A stretch of DNA of 64,000 bases, taken from the NCBI GenBank assembly GCA_027922465.2, contig BQMF02000177.1, positions 1 through 64,000 of the forward strand, read 5' to 3'. The notes under the pieces were generated by a model. That model was given only the letters and a program-made list of their open reading frames with translations. It searched no databases and was not told where the DNA came from. Shown piece after piece: positions 11,670 through 24,290 of this stretch (position 1 is the stretch's first letter; each line of letters opens with the position of its first letter). Position numbers and translations under genes: made by a program. This DNA comes from Turritopsis dohrnii (taxonomy: Eukaryota; Cnidaria; Hydrozoa; Anthoathecata; Oceaniidae).

Positions 11670-12400
11670 AGTTTTAAACAATGTGAGCTAAACCGAAGAA
11701 AAAGGCTTAGTAAAATAAATTCCCCTGGAGACATGAAAGAACCAAACATCAAAATAATAAAAACAATTAAAACATTGAAACCTATTATTCCCCCCTTTTG
11801 ACCGAAATCATTTTTTGTACCCAGAAGATGAAAAGAAGAAAACATAATTCAAAACTATTACCAAGATACATAAAAACCCAGTAAAATCCCACCTTATAAT
11901 GGGTAAAAATGAATATGCACGTAATATCACATGTAAAAAACTTTTTACGGATTCAATCAAACTGAAGGTGAGCTGAATAAAAATTAATTTTTGCTTTGGA
12001 GACGCGAAACATAACCAAACACACTTTTGACCGAAACTATATTTTTCATACACAGAAAATGAAAAGTAACTTCCACGTAAAACAATTAATAAAACTAATG
12101 CGAAACTATAAACCCAAGCATCCAACATCCCACTATTAAAATGAATATAAATGCATATGTGTATATAGTAGTATAGTATGGAGCTGAACCGAATAAATGT
12201 TTTGTAAAATTATTTTTTACCCTGGAGACGTGAAACACAAACAAACATCGCAACGCTTAAATTGCCCTACTACAGACTAAAATCATGTTTTACATGCAGA
12301 ATATTTAACGCATAAATGACAATATCACAAAGAAGTATATATAACGTAAAACAAAGCAATACATTGCACAGAACTATATATCCAGCCACACAAAAGCAAA
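11670..12400. repeat. Diverged tandem repeat (satellite-like), three units
   Basis: Three successive blocks share ordered landmarks. Landmark 1 is GAGCTRAAYCGAA-like, followed by (C/T)TGGAGACRYGAAA, at about 11686, 11971 and 12181. Landmark 2 is TTTTGACCGAAA followed by CAGAAxATGAAAAG, at about 11798 and 12027, with a weaker form near 12280. Landmark 3 is an AACCCA...ATCCCAC...AATGAATAT block at about 11875 and 12113. Spacing is about 210-285 bp. The long minus-strand hydrophobic frames here are by-products of base composition. Confidence 0.6.
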
Positions 12401-15400
12401 TGTTGAATAACATAACGAAATGTGAATTGAAAACAAATCGATACCTTCCAACTGTGTTTCTTTTGGGGTTTTTTGTGTGTTCTTGTAACATATGAAAACA
12501 TAATAAAAAAAACTAAAAAAAACTGTAACGATATCAAAAGAAAAACAAAACAAACTGAAAGAAACTTCGAGAACACATTTACCTACAAAATAATAATTAA
12601 AAACACAAATGTAATGATAGAAACTTTTTAACAAATGGAAACATTCACATCTGTAGAACCATTTTGAATTTCATTTCAAATCTGCTCTGGCTAATTCACA
12701 ACACAACAGTAAACATCCCTTTTATTCTTTATTTATCCAGCATACTAATTGTGTTCTAACTAAATTGTTACTATTTTAACTTTGGTTTAACTTCAAACAA
12801 AAGAGGATATCTTTCAATATCAATTCATCATGTTAGTAAACAACACATTGATCATCTTCTACAGCCGTTTTCAAACACTTTTAAACTGTTTACTTTCTAT
12901 ATTTCATACCTGTAAACACATTAATAACACTTTATATTTACTTTCCAGCACATTTTTTTACTGCATTTTTATACACTGAATGACAAAAAACTGGTTTCTT
13001 GGTTCCGCAGCACTGTTTTTATGATGAATGTGATGTGGTACCTAAAAACTTTCTTTACTTTCCAATAAATTTTCTACTGCAAACATGTACTCAATATACT
13101 TTTTTCTGCCATTCGTTAATAATTCTTTCGCTACCATAAATCAGGCTTCTTCATGGTGAACGTGATGTAAATCTCCCGTTGATAAAGGCTTACTTTTATA
13201 TATACATAAGAGTTTGCTGAAGATTGTCTGCGATGCACATGATACCTTGAGTACAAACAAAACAACCGTTGTTTTTTCTTATACGAATACATATATACAT
13301 AAGCAAAATAAACATAATTAAACTCACCAATCTTACTCGGGTTACTAAAGGGAAAATACTAATGTTTTATAACAGATGACTTTCTAAGTGGCATTGTTTA
13401 TATATGCATGTGTTCTTTTCTTGATAATTTCTTAATGTCTCAACATCAAACATTAATGATCAAGTCAATAATTACAATATGTCTCGAAAAGGTTTTATCC
13501 ACAAACTTTCAATATATTTTTTTCAAAAATTATTTGTCAACTTTTTGCGATTTATGTACCATATGAAAGCTCTTTTCAAGCTCTTTCTCAAAATATAAAA
13601 TGTGAAGCAAAATGATAATTCTTCCGAAAGTTATTGAGGAAAATATCATGGTTTCAGATCATTAATTTGTTAAAGATCAATTAGCACATAATGTAACGAT
13701 GTTTTAATGAGGAAAATACCCTTTGTCTTGGTTATTAAATGTATTGAATCATGTAATGCAACTTTTGTGCATTCAAACCCCATCGTGTGTTAGTTGAAAA
13801 ACTAAAACTAAAAACAATTGTTTTTTAATTTTGAGTTTATGATCGTCTTATTGTGTTTGTAAACTTGTTGTATTGTTACAAGCGTTATCTTATGCTTCGA
13901 TACAGAGTTTGATTATTTTTTCAGTTTATAAATGGTATTAGCAAGCATATGTAGCCAGATGTAAACATTTAAAATGTCATCTATATCCATTCGAGCCAGT
14001 GAAACTATTCAATGGTCTGCAATATCCCGCAAAATCGAAATTAACAAAAAACAATATTCAGGTCCTCCAGACACCCAACACAGAATCCAGGAAAATTCAT
14101 TATCACATGATAATCCTTAATACAAATTTGACGTTGAAATCAGTCAAAATTTAGCTGTTTGAAATGCGAAACAGCATCACAAACATTAACTTCTGTAAAT
14201 GCAAACTGATGAAAGCAAAGCTTTGACCTTCCCAGAATATTTTTTGCTAGCTTCTTTTTACCTCATGGTTATTTATTTATTGATTTTTGCCATTTGAAAA
14301 AGCGCCTTTTGTTCATTTTTGCTGAGCGTGGAAAAAGACTTTCCGCCATCATGAAAACTCTCGAATTTTGAACTATCGAACTGCGCGTGCTCACAATAAA
14401 CGCCGCTTAGCAAACAGACGTGTACACACCTCACGCATGCATAATTATTTTGCTTTTAATTAAATTTTGAATTGATTTGTTTGAATTAATTTCTGGTGTT
14501 TTATGGTTAGATCCTATTTACACTAACTAATTGATATTTATTGTTTATGCCTGTTTTCACCATTGATATATCTAAAACAAATAAGAACATTTTAGTAACT
14601 TTTTATAACTTTAAGCAAATTTGGTGCAACCGTTTTGCGCCATCTGGCTCTTGTTTAAATTCAATTCAACTCTGGATAAACTTTTCAATTTAAGTGTCAG
14701 GTTAACATGTGGTTTATTTTGCCGGAAATTGCGCCATTCAAATTATTCAGCCAAGTGATACATATTTTCCCACAAATGATGTAATTAAAGTTAAATGAAA
14801 CTTTTCTACTGATATACCTGTAGTGTTACAAAAGTGTTCTTCATAATTACTAACATGACTATACTTGTAATGTTGATTTGTTAGAGTTAAATGATTGCAT
14901 TTAATACTACTGATCTTGTGTTCAAAATGTTCCAATTTTGTGCTTCATCAGTAACAACATCAATATCAGGCGCTACTTTACTTTCTATACTTACTATACT
15001 TCTATACTTAGTCATGAAGAGAAAAAGCCAAAGCCAATTAAAATGAACAGTTAAAAGAGGAACTTTTTCTACATTCCAGAAAGATCATGCATAAATACTC
15101 AGTAATGGATATTTTCTATACACTGACACCTCATATAAAGTGATTAGAAACTGTTTTGAGATCAATATGAAGTTGCATGTAATATCAACACAGAAAATCG
15201 CGTTATGACTCGTACTAAGAATTACGAAATAACAAGAGTTATTGATTTTGTTTATTTTTCACATATTCCAACTTTTCGTGACAATCACTACGAGGAGGTA
15301 ATAACAATTACATGACCATGCATTTTTTGTTCGACATGGCTTGGGCGTAAGATGAGGTGGTAAGGTAGTTATGGTGTATCAGTGTGTATCAAAAAAATAA

Positions 15401-16425
15401 AAACGTTTTTCCTGACAAAATTATTTTCAGAATAAAAAAACAAGATTTATTCAGGAAATACAGATTCGCAGGCCCATTAGTGCCTCTATGAATCGCTCGT
15501 AATTATAAGTCCTAACTTAAGCTTCTAGAGCTCCATAGTGTCGGTTTTCTTTCGTTACTTCTTAGTGTCGGTTTTCTTTTGTTACATCTTATTTTCAGTT
15601 TACTAAAATGCGACTACATATTTCCCCAAAGTTGCGAAACTTTTATCAATTATTGTGTGTACTTTGATAACCACAAGAAAAATACATCATTAAATAATTA
15701 CAATGGTATAACTTACATCAAAGTTTATAGAGAGAGAGATGGTTTGGAAGCAATTGTTCTATGTTTTTGTTACAAATGTGCACCATCACGCTACATTAAC
15801 TCCTTTGAAATTCTTTGTTTTTACTGACCATCTCCCAGGAGGGTCTGTAACTTGACAAAAGATATGACGTTGAAATTCAAAAACTGAAAGTGCACATCTA
15901 TTGTATTTCAACATCGAGTAGAGTCATTAGGATTTTCTTTGAAGTTCACCGCTAATTTGATTGACTATCATGCCGCTTTCCAAACCATATTTTCTATAAA
16001 CTATGCTTACATCAACCTGATACTCAGATAAAAATGTTGTTCATACTAATCAGGGTGGAATAATAACACAAAAGAACTTATTTTGAACTTACCATAAAAG
16101 GAACATGTTCATGGTCAAATGATAAGGTTTCTCTTATAAATGACTGAGAAGTTACTAATGGGCAAAGCTAAAAATTTATAAAACCTAAATGTGAGAAAGG
16201 ATTGCTCTTGGGAAAGCTCAAATGAAAGTTTCGATGGCGATTTAACGTGTGGTTATAAAGAAAAACCAAAATACAGCATGAGTCTCAAAAACTGTTTCGC
16301 AAAATTCAAATTAGATTTTTAACTGCCTTGTGTTACATAAATGCACAAAGAGAGCATTTGGGGAAATTAAATTTTAAAAACACTTTACATCTTTTTCATC
16401 ACTTTGTTGTATCTTCTTGAAATAG
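12401..16425. other. AT-rich intergenic DNA
   Basis: No recognisable gene on either strand. Contains the second copy of the dispersed repeat (13344-13404), a CTATACTT-type run near 14985-15005, and a two-copy tandem repeat of TAGTGTCGGTTTTCTTTYGT at 15537-15590. A short 82-codon frame at 15579-15827 has no recognisable domain. Confidence 0.4.
13344..13404. repeat. Dispersed direct repeat, copy at 13.3 kb
   Basis: Near-identical to 4247-4312 in the same orientation. The match ends around GTGGCATTGTTTATA. Confidence 0.55.
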
Positions 16426-16469
16426 CTAGATTTTATAACTCACAGATTCCACATTCATATTTATCATGT

Positions 16470-16690
16470 CGAATACTTTATGTTGCAAAATTATTGGTAA
16501 CGCACCAGCTTTCAATGTTCTTTTTTTCAGCATAAAACCTAGCATGATTGCCATATTATCGACTTCGAAACAGTCTTCATGAAAGTAACTGCTGCAAACT
16601 ACTTTTATCTTTTCCAAATCGAAAGATCTTAGTAGTATACCAAGTGCCGATATTTTTAAAGTATCTTTCAACTTTGGCAGGATCAGGAAA
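16470..16690 (-). pseudogene. THAP-type zinc finger relic, frameshifted
   Basis: On the minus strand one frame reads SYFRFPDPAKVERYF, the FxFP start of a THAP domain. A second frame then carries VVCSSYFHEDCFEVD and RTLKAGALPIIL, the CxxHF-like block (here CSSYF) and the AVPTIF-like end of the same fold. The two halves are offset by one frame, with the change near 16590-16610. THAP domains bind DNA and occur in cellular factors and in P-element-type transposases. The first Cys pair of the finger is not visible, so it lies upstream or is lost. Confidence 0.5.
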
Positions 16691-16879
16691 ACGAAAATAA
16701 GATATTTGAAAATGAACATATTAACGACATATTGTTAATGAAACTTAACCACAAATTTCTGTTTTCAGTTATGTATGTTGATTTTGTATGTATATATGGA
16801 TGTATTTTGCATGGTCAAATTTATGTTTTCCTTTTTGTGCTTGTTATTTAGGAATTCTGTTAGGAAGATTGACTGGACA

Positions 16880-17245
16880 TATTGAATTCAAAAATTCATA
16901 ACGTTTAGATGGAATTACTCATTGCTTTGGATTACTATATCCTTAATACCAACAAAATAAAGAACATTATGGCATTGAGATATAATCAAGTTTATTTGTG
17001 CTTATTGGTATAAAGTTTTGAATAACCTTCCACAAAATACATTGGAAGAACTTAAAATATTGGTCTTGTAGACATATTGAATTCAAAAATTCATAAGATT
17101 TAGATTGAATTACATGCATACTCTTTGTTTTATCTGAATGTATTACTATATCCTTAATATCATTACGTACCAACAAAATAAAGAACATTATGTCATTGAG
17201 ATATAATCAAGTTTATTCGTGTTTATTGGTATAAAGTTTTGAATA
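16880..17245. repeat. Imperfect direct duplication, about 190-bp period
   Basis: The block from GAATTCAAAAATTCATAA through GGTATAAAGTTTTGAATA occurs twice (about 16883-17031 and 17073-17246) in the same orientation. The second copy has small insertions (for example CATTACGTA before CCAACAAAATAAAGAACATT). It is a local segmental duplication. No recognisable gene is carried. Confidence 0.7.
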
Positions 17246-17246
17246 G

Positions 17247-18215
17247 TGACAACTATGTTTATTCGTATTTTGGGGAGTACATGATCAGAAATTTAATAAA
17301 CATGCATTGTGGAAATGATTCAATCTTTTTTAAATTTCAAGAGTCTCATAGCCTTTCAATTTCATACTTCAACAGATTTTGCAGAAATTTTTATGCCTTT
17401 AAGGCCATCTTGTTGTCTGTTATAATGACCTTCCAAAAATTTTCAGTACATTTGGCATGTCACGTCAACATTTTGCTACGTTTTGTGTCATGTACAGGTT
17501 GGTCTGTAAAATACTGGAATGTTGTATGTTGTGATCTAGAGGTCCCATTTATTTAAGTTTTGGGGAACAAATGAGATAACTGAATTAGTAAAGTTATGTT
17601 ACCACTTGCAAAAGTACCTAATGAACCAGCCTGTAGCTCTTTTGAAGTTTAAACAAATTGTTTTGAATTATGTCGAAAATTTTGAAATGTCCCGAAATGT
17701 TAGAAAAATAAAAAAACTTGATATGAATTACGTAAAATAATCAGATTTTCATAAAATATGCGGCCAATCATTAACACCAGTTACTGTGTCAACTTGGTTA
17801 AACTCAATCACGTCACGTCAAGTATTTTGCTTCCAGGTAAGTCTATACAGGGATCCCGAATAGCATTTACTGTAGCCCTGTCTCGTTTTTAAGTTGCTTG
17901 TCATAGCAATGAACTCCTTAAAGAATTATCGAATACAAACTATTGCAATGGTTTCAAAGTAAGCGGATATCCCTTGTGAATGCTAGCTCATTCAAGTAAC
18001 TGCAACGATTGCATTAGGATAGCTTCATCGACTAACTGTTGCGCCAATCTTAAGCTCAGCGGGCTCTTGTTAAACTTCAAACTTTAATAACTAACGAAAG
18101 AATTGTGTAAAATGAATGAAACTTTTCACTAAAAAAAAGTATTACATAATTTTCATGTTAATTCCTCTTTAAGCAAGATCAGCACCATAATCGCTATTTA
18201 CAGAAACGGACCTTG
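17247..18215. other. Intergenic DNA
   Basis: A 105-codon frame at 17239-17556 has no recognisable domain and opens inside the duplicated repeat. I do not call it. Confidence 0.35.
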
Positions 18216-18765
18216 ATGAGGAACCCTGCTCGACCATCTTTTCAAAACCAACGGGCTGCAGAATGACGGAACTGCTTCTAGGCTTACTATAGAACCAGTT
18301 TAGGCAAAAGTTTGATTTTATCATCATTCTCTGTCCTTCTCTCAAATAAATACGACCAATATAGACTGTTCAATTCTCTTGGAAGATGATAATGCTTTTC
18401 TGATCGAACCACAACAGGATTTACTATGTTGGATCAAGAGATTCACCAAGCACTTTGCAGGCCAGGAAACCTTGTTCATAGCTGATGAGATACTCAATCA
18501 AAAGGGGAGCTCACTTCTAAATTTAACCACCACCAGATATCATCAAACACACAGTTTATGGCTTCTCACACAAGTCTACACAGCTCTTCCAAAGAACATC
18601 AGATTACAGCGATGCCATGTTTATTTGTTAGAAAACCAACTTCATCTCTAAAAACGACTGAAGTAGCGTCTTCCAACACTTGAAGGCTTCGAAACACACT
18701 TATGTTTACAAGCAATGTGAGTTTCCCTGGAGTTACAAAATAAAGTTCCGAAACTTCCTCGATTA
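18216..18765 (+). pseudogene. Relic of a virus-like (Polinton/adintovirus-type) packaging ATPase
   Basis: The clearest open part (18379-18651) contains LFIADEIL, which sits where a Walker B would be, and HSLWLLTQVYTALPKNIR, a block typical of FtsK/HerA-type packaging ATPases of Polinton- and adintovirus-like elements. About 120 bp upstream, in another frame, is a degenerate P-loop-like PTGCRMTE. Downstream, in yet another frame, is a further matching block (about 18665-18760). Frame changes, stop codons and the altered P-loop show an old, inactive copy. In active elements this enzyme packages DNA into capsids. The family is recalled from motif phrasing; no other element gene (polymerase, capsid, integrase) is visible nearby. 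Confidence 0.55.
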
Positions 18766-19355
18766 ACCTCTTGGCTTGTCTCCTTCTTGAAGAAAATAAA
18801 ATGAGGTTGAAAAACTGGACAGGACTCGGATGCTGGACTAGTAACCATAACTAGCATGTAGCTTCAGCTAAAAATGCCCCCGCGCTCAAGCATTGGAATT
18901 TTTATACACAGCTAGCTATGCATTGCAACCTATAAAACGGAAACAAAAACAAATGTTTTGGTTTATTGTGGGCCTGGTAAGTGGCATACTTATATACTTA
19001 AATATTTCGACAAACCCAGTTTTCAGGAAGCCTCAAAGCTGTTCAACACTCACTCAAAATCGCATTAGAACTGTCTCGCATTATGATCACCAGACAAGTA
19101 AGAGGCTCTAGTCATAACACTTGTAACTTTTAATGCATCAAAACAGGCATAAAATAAACCCCTTCATTCAAAGAGTTGACATGATGGCATCAATTGAACT
19201 TCAGGACAAACCCAATAATTGAAAAACTATTTAATCGGCCAACGGTCATTTAAGGAACAAGCACTGTTTTATGACGTCATTTCTATTGTTTTGAAGAGAA
19301 CAAGGGTGACGCAGATCAGAAAATTCAGATGAATGTTTTTGTAAAACAAATATAT
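18766..19355. other. Intergenic DNA
   Basis: No recognisable gene. It lies between the ATPase relic and the first Helitron. Confidence 0.35.
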
Positions 19356-19911
19356 CTTATATATAATAGCGAGTGTGTGTCACACTTTTATTTTAGAGAG
19401 TGATAAATTTTGTTGAATTTTAAGGTCAAAATCTTTTTAATCGTGGTCATATTTTTCGTTAGGCCATGCGTTCTTTTACGATTATTATATAGTAGCAAGT
19501 GCCGTGACGTCAGTTTTTTAATCTATCACGGGGAATCATTGCATTGCATCCCTAATCGAACGCGACGTTTTTGGGGAAATATCTCGAGAACCAATAGGGA
19601 AAACTGACGTTTTTTAGGGTCCGCGATACGGGTGATGGGGTGACACAAAATTTGGGCCTAAATTTTTTTTCGTATTGCGGCTATGACGTCATCAAAATCT
19701 TTAACCGACGATATCTCTGTAACGGTTGGTCGTAGCGAAACGATCCCATACACTTTTTTGATCAGTTTTTCGAGCTCTACAACATAGATACACTTTTGAG
19801 CTGCGATTCTATGATTTATTTTTTCGTCACGGGGTATGTACATGGGAATGGTGGATTTGACCTATTGTTTTCGAAGTTAAGTTTGGTAAAAGTTTTTACC
19901 CGGGTTACTAG
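19356..19911 (+). mobile_element. Short non-autonomous Helitron, family A (complete)
   Basis: It starts with TC (TCTTATATATAATAGCGAG) right after a host A and ends in CTAG (19908-19911) right before a host T. Eleven bases separate the CTAG end from a perfect 6-bp hairpin, GGTAAA-agtt-TTTACC (19885-19900). This matches the canonical layout: 5' TC, 3' hairpin, CTRR, insertion between A and T, no target duplication. There is no coding capacity. A reversed, truncated relative lies at 60144-60440. Confidence 0.75.
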
Positions 19912-21230
19912 TACATATATAATTTAAACTTTTGATAACACTGTATAAACACAATAAAAACAAAAAGAATTGTAAGCATTATCATTTTGGAATGGGAGAT
20001 TAGATTTGAAAACTCTTTGACGGAGTCTTTACAGTTTTTCACTTACATTAGAATTGAGTTAAACTTTCTCTAGCATTACTTTTCAAATTAAAAGAACAAC
20101 AGATTGTTCACATGAAACAATGGTTAAAAGACTTTACAATACAATAAATAGTTTAACGAGTAGTGTAACCAAGTGGCATAGTGTAACGGTGGGGGTGTTT
20201 CAAAACCAAATAGGTCTAAACTTAAACAGATGAAAATCTGCACATAACTTTGTTACTTTTTGGTATCCCTTAGGTCTAAATGATACTGATGCTAATATAT
20301 CTTTCAAACAGTGTAAATAGGCTTAACATAATTCAAAACAAAAAATAGCCAAAGTTTATATAAAAAACAAGAAAAAAATAATATAAGCAGAATGCCAATT
20401 TGTATATGGTTTTCTTGCATACACAGAAATCCAATTATATGTTCCCTAAAATGTTTTTAAAGGAAAAATCCGCCAGAAATCAGTGCATTGAATAAAATTT
20501 ATTGAATGAAGGATTTAGAGTTAAAACATAAACAAAAATAAAATGCATAATTGGTAAAATTTCAGATTTCAAGCTGTGCTTCAAAATCCTTGTCGCTCAC
20601 TTCGCTTAAACAACACAAAAGTAATGTGAAAAATGTCTAAGCAATTTTAGCATACGAACTTCCTAAATAACATAGTATAATATAATAATAAAGATACGAA
20701 ATAATAAAAAAGATGCGAAAAAACATTCTTTCTCCCACCTACAGTACTATGCTTTGAAACAGGAAAAAAGAAAATTCAGCTAATAATTGTACACCACCGT
20801 GTAACAGCAACACGAAAAGTTGGAAGATGATGATGAACAAAATCAAAAACTGACTTTCGCCTATCTCATGAAACTACTATGCCTCCTCGTTCGCTGCGGG
20901 GGCAATTACGTAACTATTTGGCTGAAATCCAATTGTTATCAACTCAGGATGTTCATGTAGCTAAGAATTTAAGTAATATAAATATAACATAAATTAATAT
21001 AAAGTAATATTTTCTCTTTCAACAAAATCTTCGACAACATATTGAGAATTTTAAAAATCTGTTTCGGTAAGAACGCATTACAATGATAGCTCAACTAAGT
21101 CACTTTCTCTACACCACATAACAAAAAAATATAAAATATATATATTTCATGCTGTTAACCATTTCCTTGGGCTTTAATTTCAGGTTACAAGGCACATCTA
21201 GCAATAGTAATTTAACTATTCAATATCAAA
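19912..21230. other. AT-rich intergenic DNA
   Basis: No recognisable gene or RNA. It separates the two Helitron families. Confidence 0.4.
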
Positions 21231-22237
21231 TCTATATATTAATAGCCGATTCTCTGTTTGTTTGTTTGTTTGTTTGTTTGTAAGTCACGCAAAATGGTAG
21301 ATTGAGTTGTGAGCGAAATTATTTCTTTTTTTGTGTGCGACGTGAGTTCGAAGCAAGTACATTGCAACCCTAATCGAACGTGACTTTTTTTGGCTGATGA
21401 ACTAATAGGAATAACGTTTTGTTTTTATTATTATTTTTAGTTTTATATGCCACGTTGACTTGGATTTGAATACAATACATCAACTAAATACAAAGAAACT
21501 AACTGATTAAACATTTTGGACAGAAAGCAGCAGTGGCAGAACGTGGCAGCATGTTCGGTTTGCCGGTGTATCCTAACGCTTTCGTGACTGTCTGAGACGG
21601 GTGAACTTTTTTTCGAGCAATCAAAATATTTAAAAACCGATAAAAAAAGAGAATCATGAAACAAAATATTTTTTTTTGCTTTTGTCTTAATAGTTGTCTT
21701 AATTTCTTTTAATCGATTTCTTTTAATCTATTTTAATCTGATCGAACGTTTTCTATTCAATTCATTCATTTAGCACGTGCATTTTTTTTCTCCTCCCGTG
21801 TGATCTTTTTAAGAAGAAAAGCCATTTTTTCACCTACTTCTGACAGCACCCATGTTAGAGCGCGTAAAACAAAAGCTAATAATAAGTTGAAAAGTTTTTT
21901 CTCTCTGCGTTTTGAGTGTATTGTTAAACTGATATTTGATTGGTTTAAAATCTTAAATAAAAACCACGTGAAGTTCACGTTCGGAATGCATTGTGTAAAG
22001 CAAGAAAGTCTACTAACATTTTAAATGCGACCTCGACAATGAACGGCTGAGTTAAGAACATGCAAGATTTGAAACACCAGGAACGTATTTCTCTTCACGT
22101 GCAAACGAGCTTTATTAAGCGATAAAGCCAGCAGCAAAGGAAGTCTTATCGCTGGTTTTAAGTGCAATAATTTGGAGCAGGTGGTGATACAACGCAAGCT
22201 GAACATGGGCGGCGAGCGACGCCGCCTTGGCGGCTAG
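21231..22237 (+). mobile_element. Non-autonomous Helitron, family B, array copy 1
   Basis: It begins TCTATATATTAATAGCCG after a host A (21230) and ends CTAG at 22237. A perfect 7-bp hairpin GGCGGCG-agcga-CGCCGCC (22208-22226) sits 11 bp before the end. It contains a (GTTT)n run near the 5' end. The antisense strand has a small open frame (21443-21664, non-ATG start) that is shared with other copies. It encodes no Rep or helicase, so it would need help in trans. Confidence 0.85.
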
Positions 22238-23101
22238 TCTATATATTAATAGCCGATTCTCTGTTTGTTTGTTTGTTTGTTTGTTTGTGCGTTTGTTTGT
22301 AAGTCACGCAAAATGGTAGATTGAGTTGTGAGCGAAATTATTTCTTTTTTTGTGTGCGACGTGAGTTCGAAGCAAATACATTGCAACCCCAATCGAACGT
22401 GACTTTTTTTGGCTGATGAACTAATAGGAATAACGTTTTGTTTTTATCGTTATTGTTAGTTTTATATTCCACGTTGACCTGGCTTTGAAAACAGTACATC
22501 AACTAAATACAAAGAAACTAACTGATTAAATATTTTGGACAAAAAGCAGCAGTGGCAGAACGTGGCAGCATGTTCGATTTGCCACTAACTCTTGCCTGAC
22601 TGTCTGAGACGGGTGAACTTTTTTTTCTGAGCAATCAAAATGTTTAAAAACCGATAGGTAAAAAAAGATAATAAAACAAAATGTTTTTTTTTTGTTGTTG
22701 TTTTTCTTTTAATAATTTAATTTCTTCTTTTAATTGTTAAGCGTTCTGATCGAACGTTTTTTTATTCTATTTATTCATTTAGCACGTGCCTTTTTTCTCT
22801 CCTCCCGTGTGATCTTTTTAAGAAGAGAAACCATTTCCCCCTTACGTTTGATAGCACCTATGTTAGAGCGCGTAACTTTTTTAAAACAAAAGCTGATAAA
22901 AAGTTGAAGTTTTCTCTCTCTACATTTTGAGTGTATTGTTACACTGATAAAAGATTGGTTTTATCAGAGGTTGTGACTTCGAATCTGCTTCTGGTTGAAC
23001 ACAAGTTGTACGAGCCGTTTATAAGGAAGTTTGACGTTTATTGATACAGTGATACAGAGCAGGTGGACATGGGCGGCGAGCGACGCCGCCTTGGCGGCTA
23101 G
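22238..23101 (+). mobile_element. Non-autonomous Helitron, family B, array copy 2
   Basis: Its TC start (22238) directly abuts the CTAG end of copy 1, head to tail with no spacer. The interior is the same family with deletions relative to copy 1. It ends with the same hairpin and CTAG at 23101. Confidence 0.85.
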
Positions 23102-23942
23102 TCTATATATTAATAGCCGATTCTCTGTTTGTTCGTTTGTCTGTTACGCAAAATGGTAGATTAAGTTGTGAGCGAAATTATTTCTTTTTTTGTGTGCGAC
23201 GTGAGTTCGAAGCAAATACATTGCAACCCCAATCGAACGTGACTTTTTTTGGCTGATGAACTAATAGGAATAACGTTTCGTTTTTATTATTATTGTTAGT
23301 TTAATATTCCACGTTGACTTGGCTTTGAAAACAATACATCAACTAAATACAAAGAAACTATCTGATTAAACATTTTGGACAAAAAGCAGCCGTGGCAGAA
23401 CGTGGTAGCATTTTCGGTTTGCCAGTGTATCCTAACGTACCCTTGCCTGACTGTCTGAGACGGGTGAACTTTTTTTTCGAGCAATCAAAATGTTAAAAAA
23501 CCGAAAGGTAAAAAAAGAGTATCATGAAACAAATATTTTTTTGCTTTTCTTTTAATAATTTAATTTCTTTTTTTAATTGTTATGCGCTTCAGATCGAACG
23601 TTTTTTTATTCACTTTATTCATTTAGCACGTGCCTTTTTTTCTCTCCTCCCGTGTGATCTTTTTAAGAAGAGAAACCATTTCCCCCTTACGTTTGATAGC
23701 ACCTATGTTAGAGCGCGTAACTTTTTTAAACAAAAGCTAATAAAAATAAGTTTTCTCTCTCTACGTTTTGAGTGTATTGTTACACTGATAAAAGATTGGT
23801 TTTACCAGAGGTTGTGACTTCGAATCTGCTTCTGGCTGAACACAAGTTGTACGAGCCGTTTATATGGAAATTTTATGTTTATTGATACAGTGATACAGAG
23901 CAGGTGGACATGGGCGGCGAGCGACGCCGCCTTGGCGGCTAG
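23102..23942 (+). mobile_element. Non-autonomous Helitron, family B, array copy 3
   Basis: It starts with TC at 23102, directly abutting copy 2, and ends with hairpin and CTAG at 23942, followed by host T. The whole three-copy array is thus flanked by A and T like a single Helitron insertion. The (GTTT)n run near the 5' end is shorter than in copies 1 and 2. Confidence 0.85.
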
Positions 23943-24290
23943 TAGTAAATAACGTGCAAAGTCGTCTGGACTAGTCCAACCAAATCAACTAGAAATACTC
24001 CTACTGATAATTTCCTCTGCTCATCGTTCGCTACATCCTCTATACTCATAAATAATTGCAAAATATGGCTTATGATTTGCAAATGTCTTTCATAAATTAG
24101 TTTCCAAGTCAATGAATTTGTTTGAGGATTGAAAATGGTGAAAATGTTTTAGAGCATAAGCATAAACCTGCTGATATTTCCTATTGTTTTCACCACTTCT
24201 GTGAAGCATGAAGAATATGAATTTGAAATCCCTTGTTTCCTACTCCTAGAAAGAGGTTGAAAAACTGGAAAACACTCTGATGTTGAAGTA
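23943..24290. other. Intergenic DNA, 3' flank of receptor 1
   Basis: No recognisable gene. It lies downstream of the minus-strand receptor. Confidence 0.35.

Noticed and set aside
11808..12634. Several overlapping minus-strand hydrophobic frames
   Set aside because: By-products of the satellite-like repeat and AT-rich sequence; no domain.
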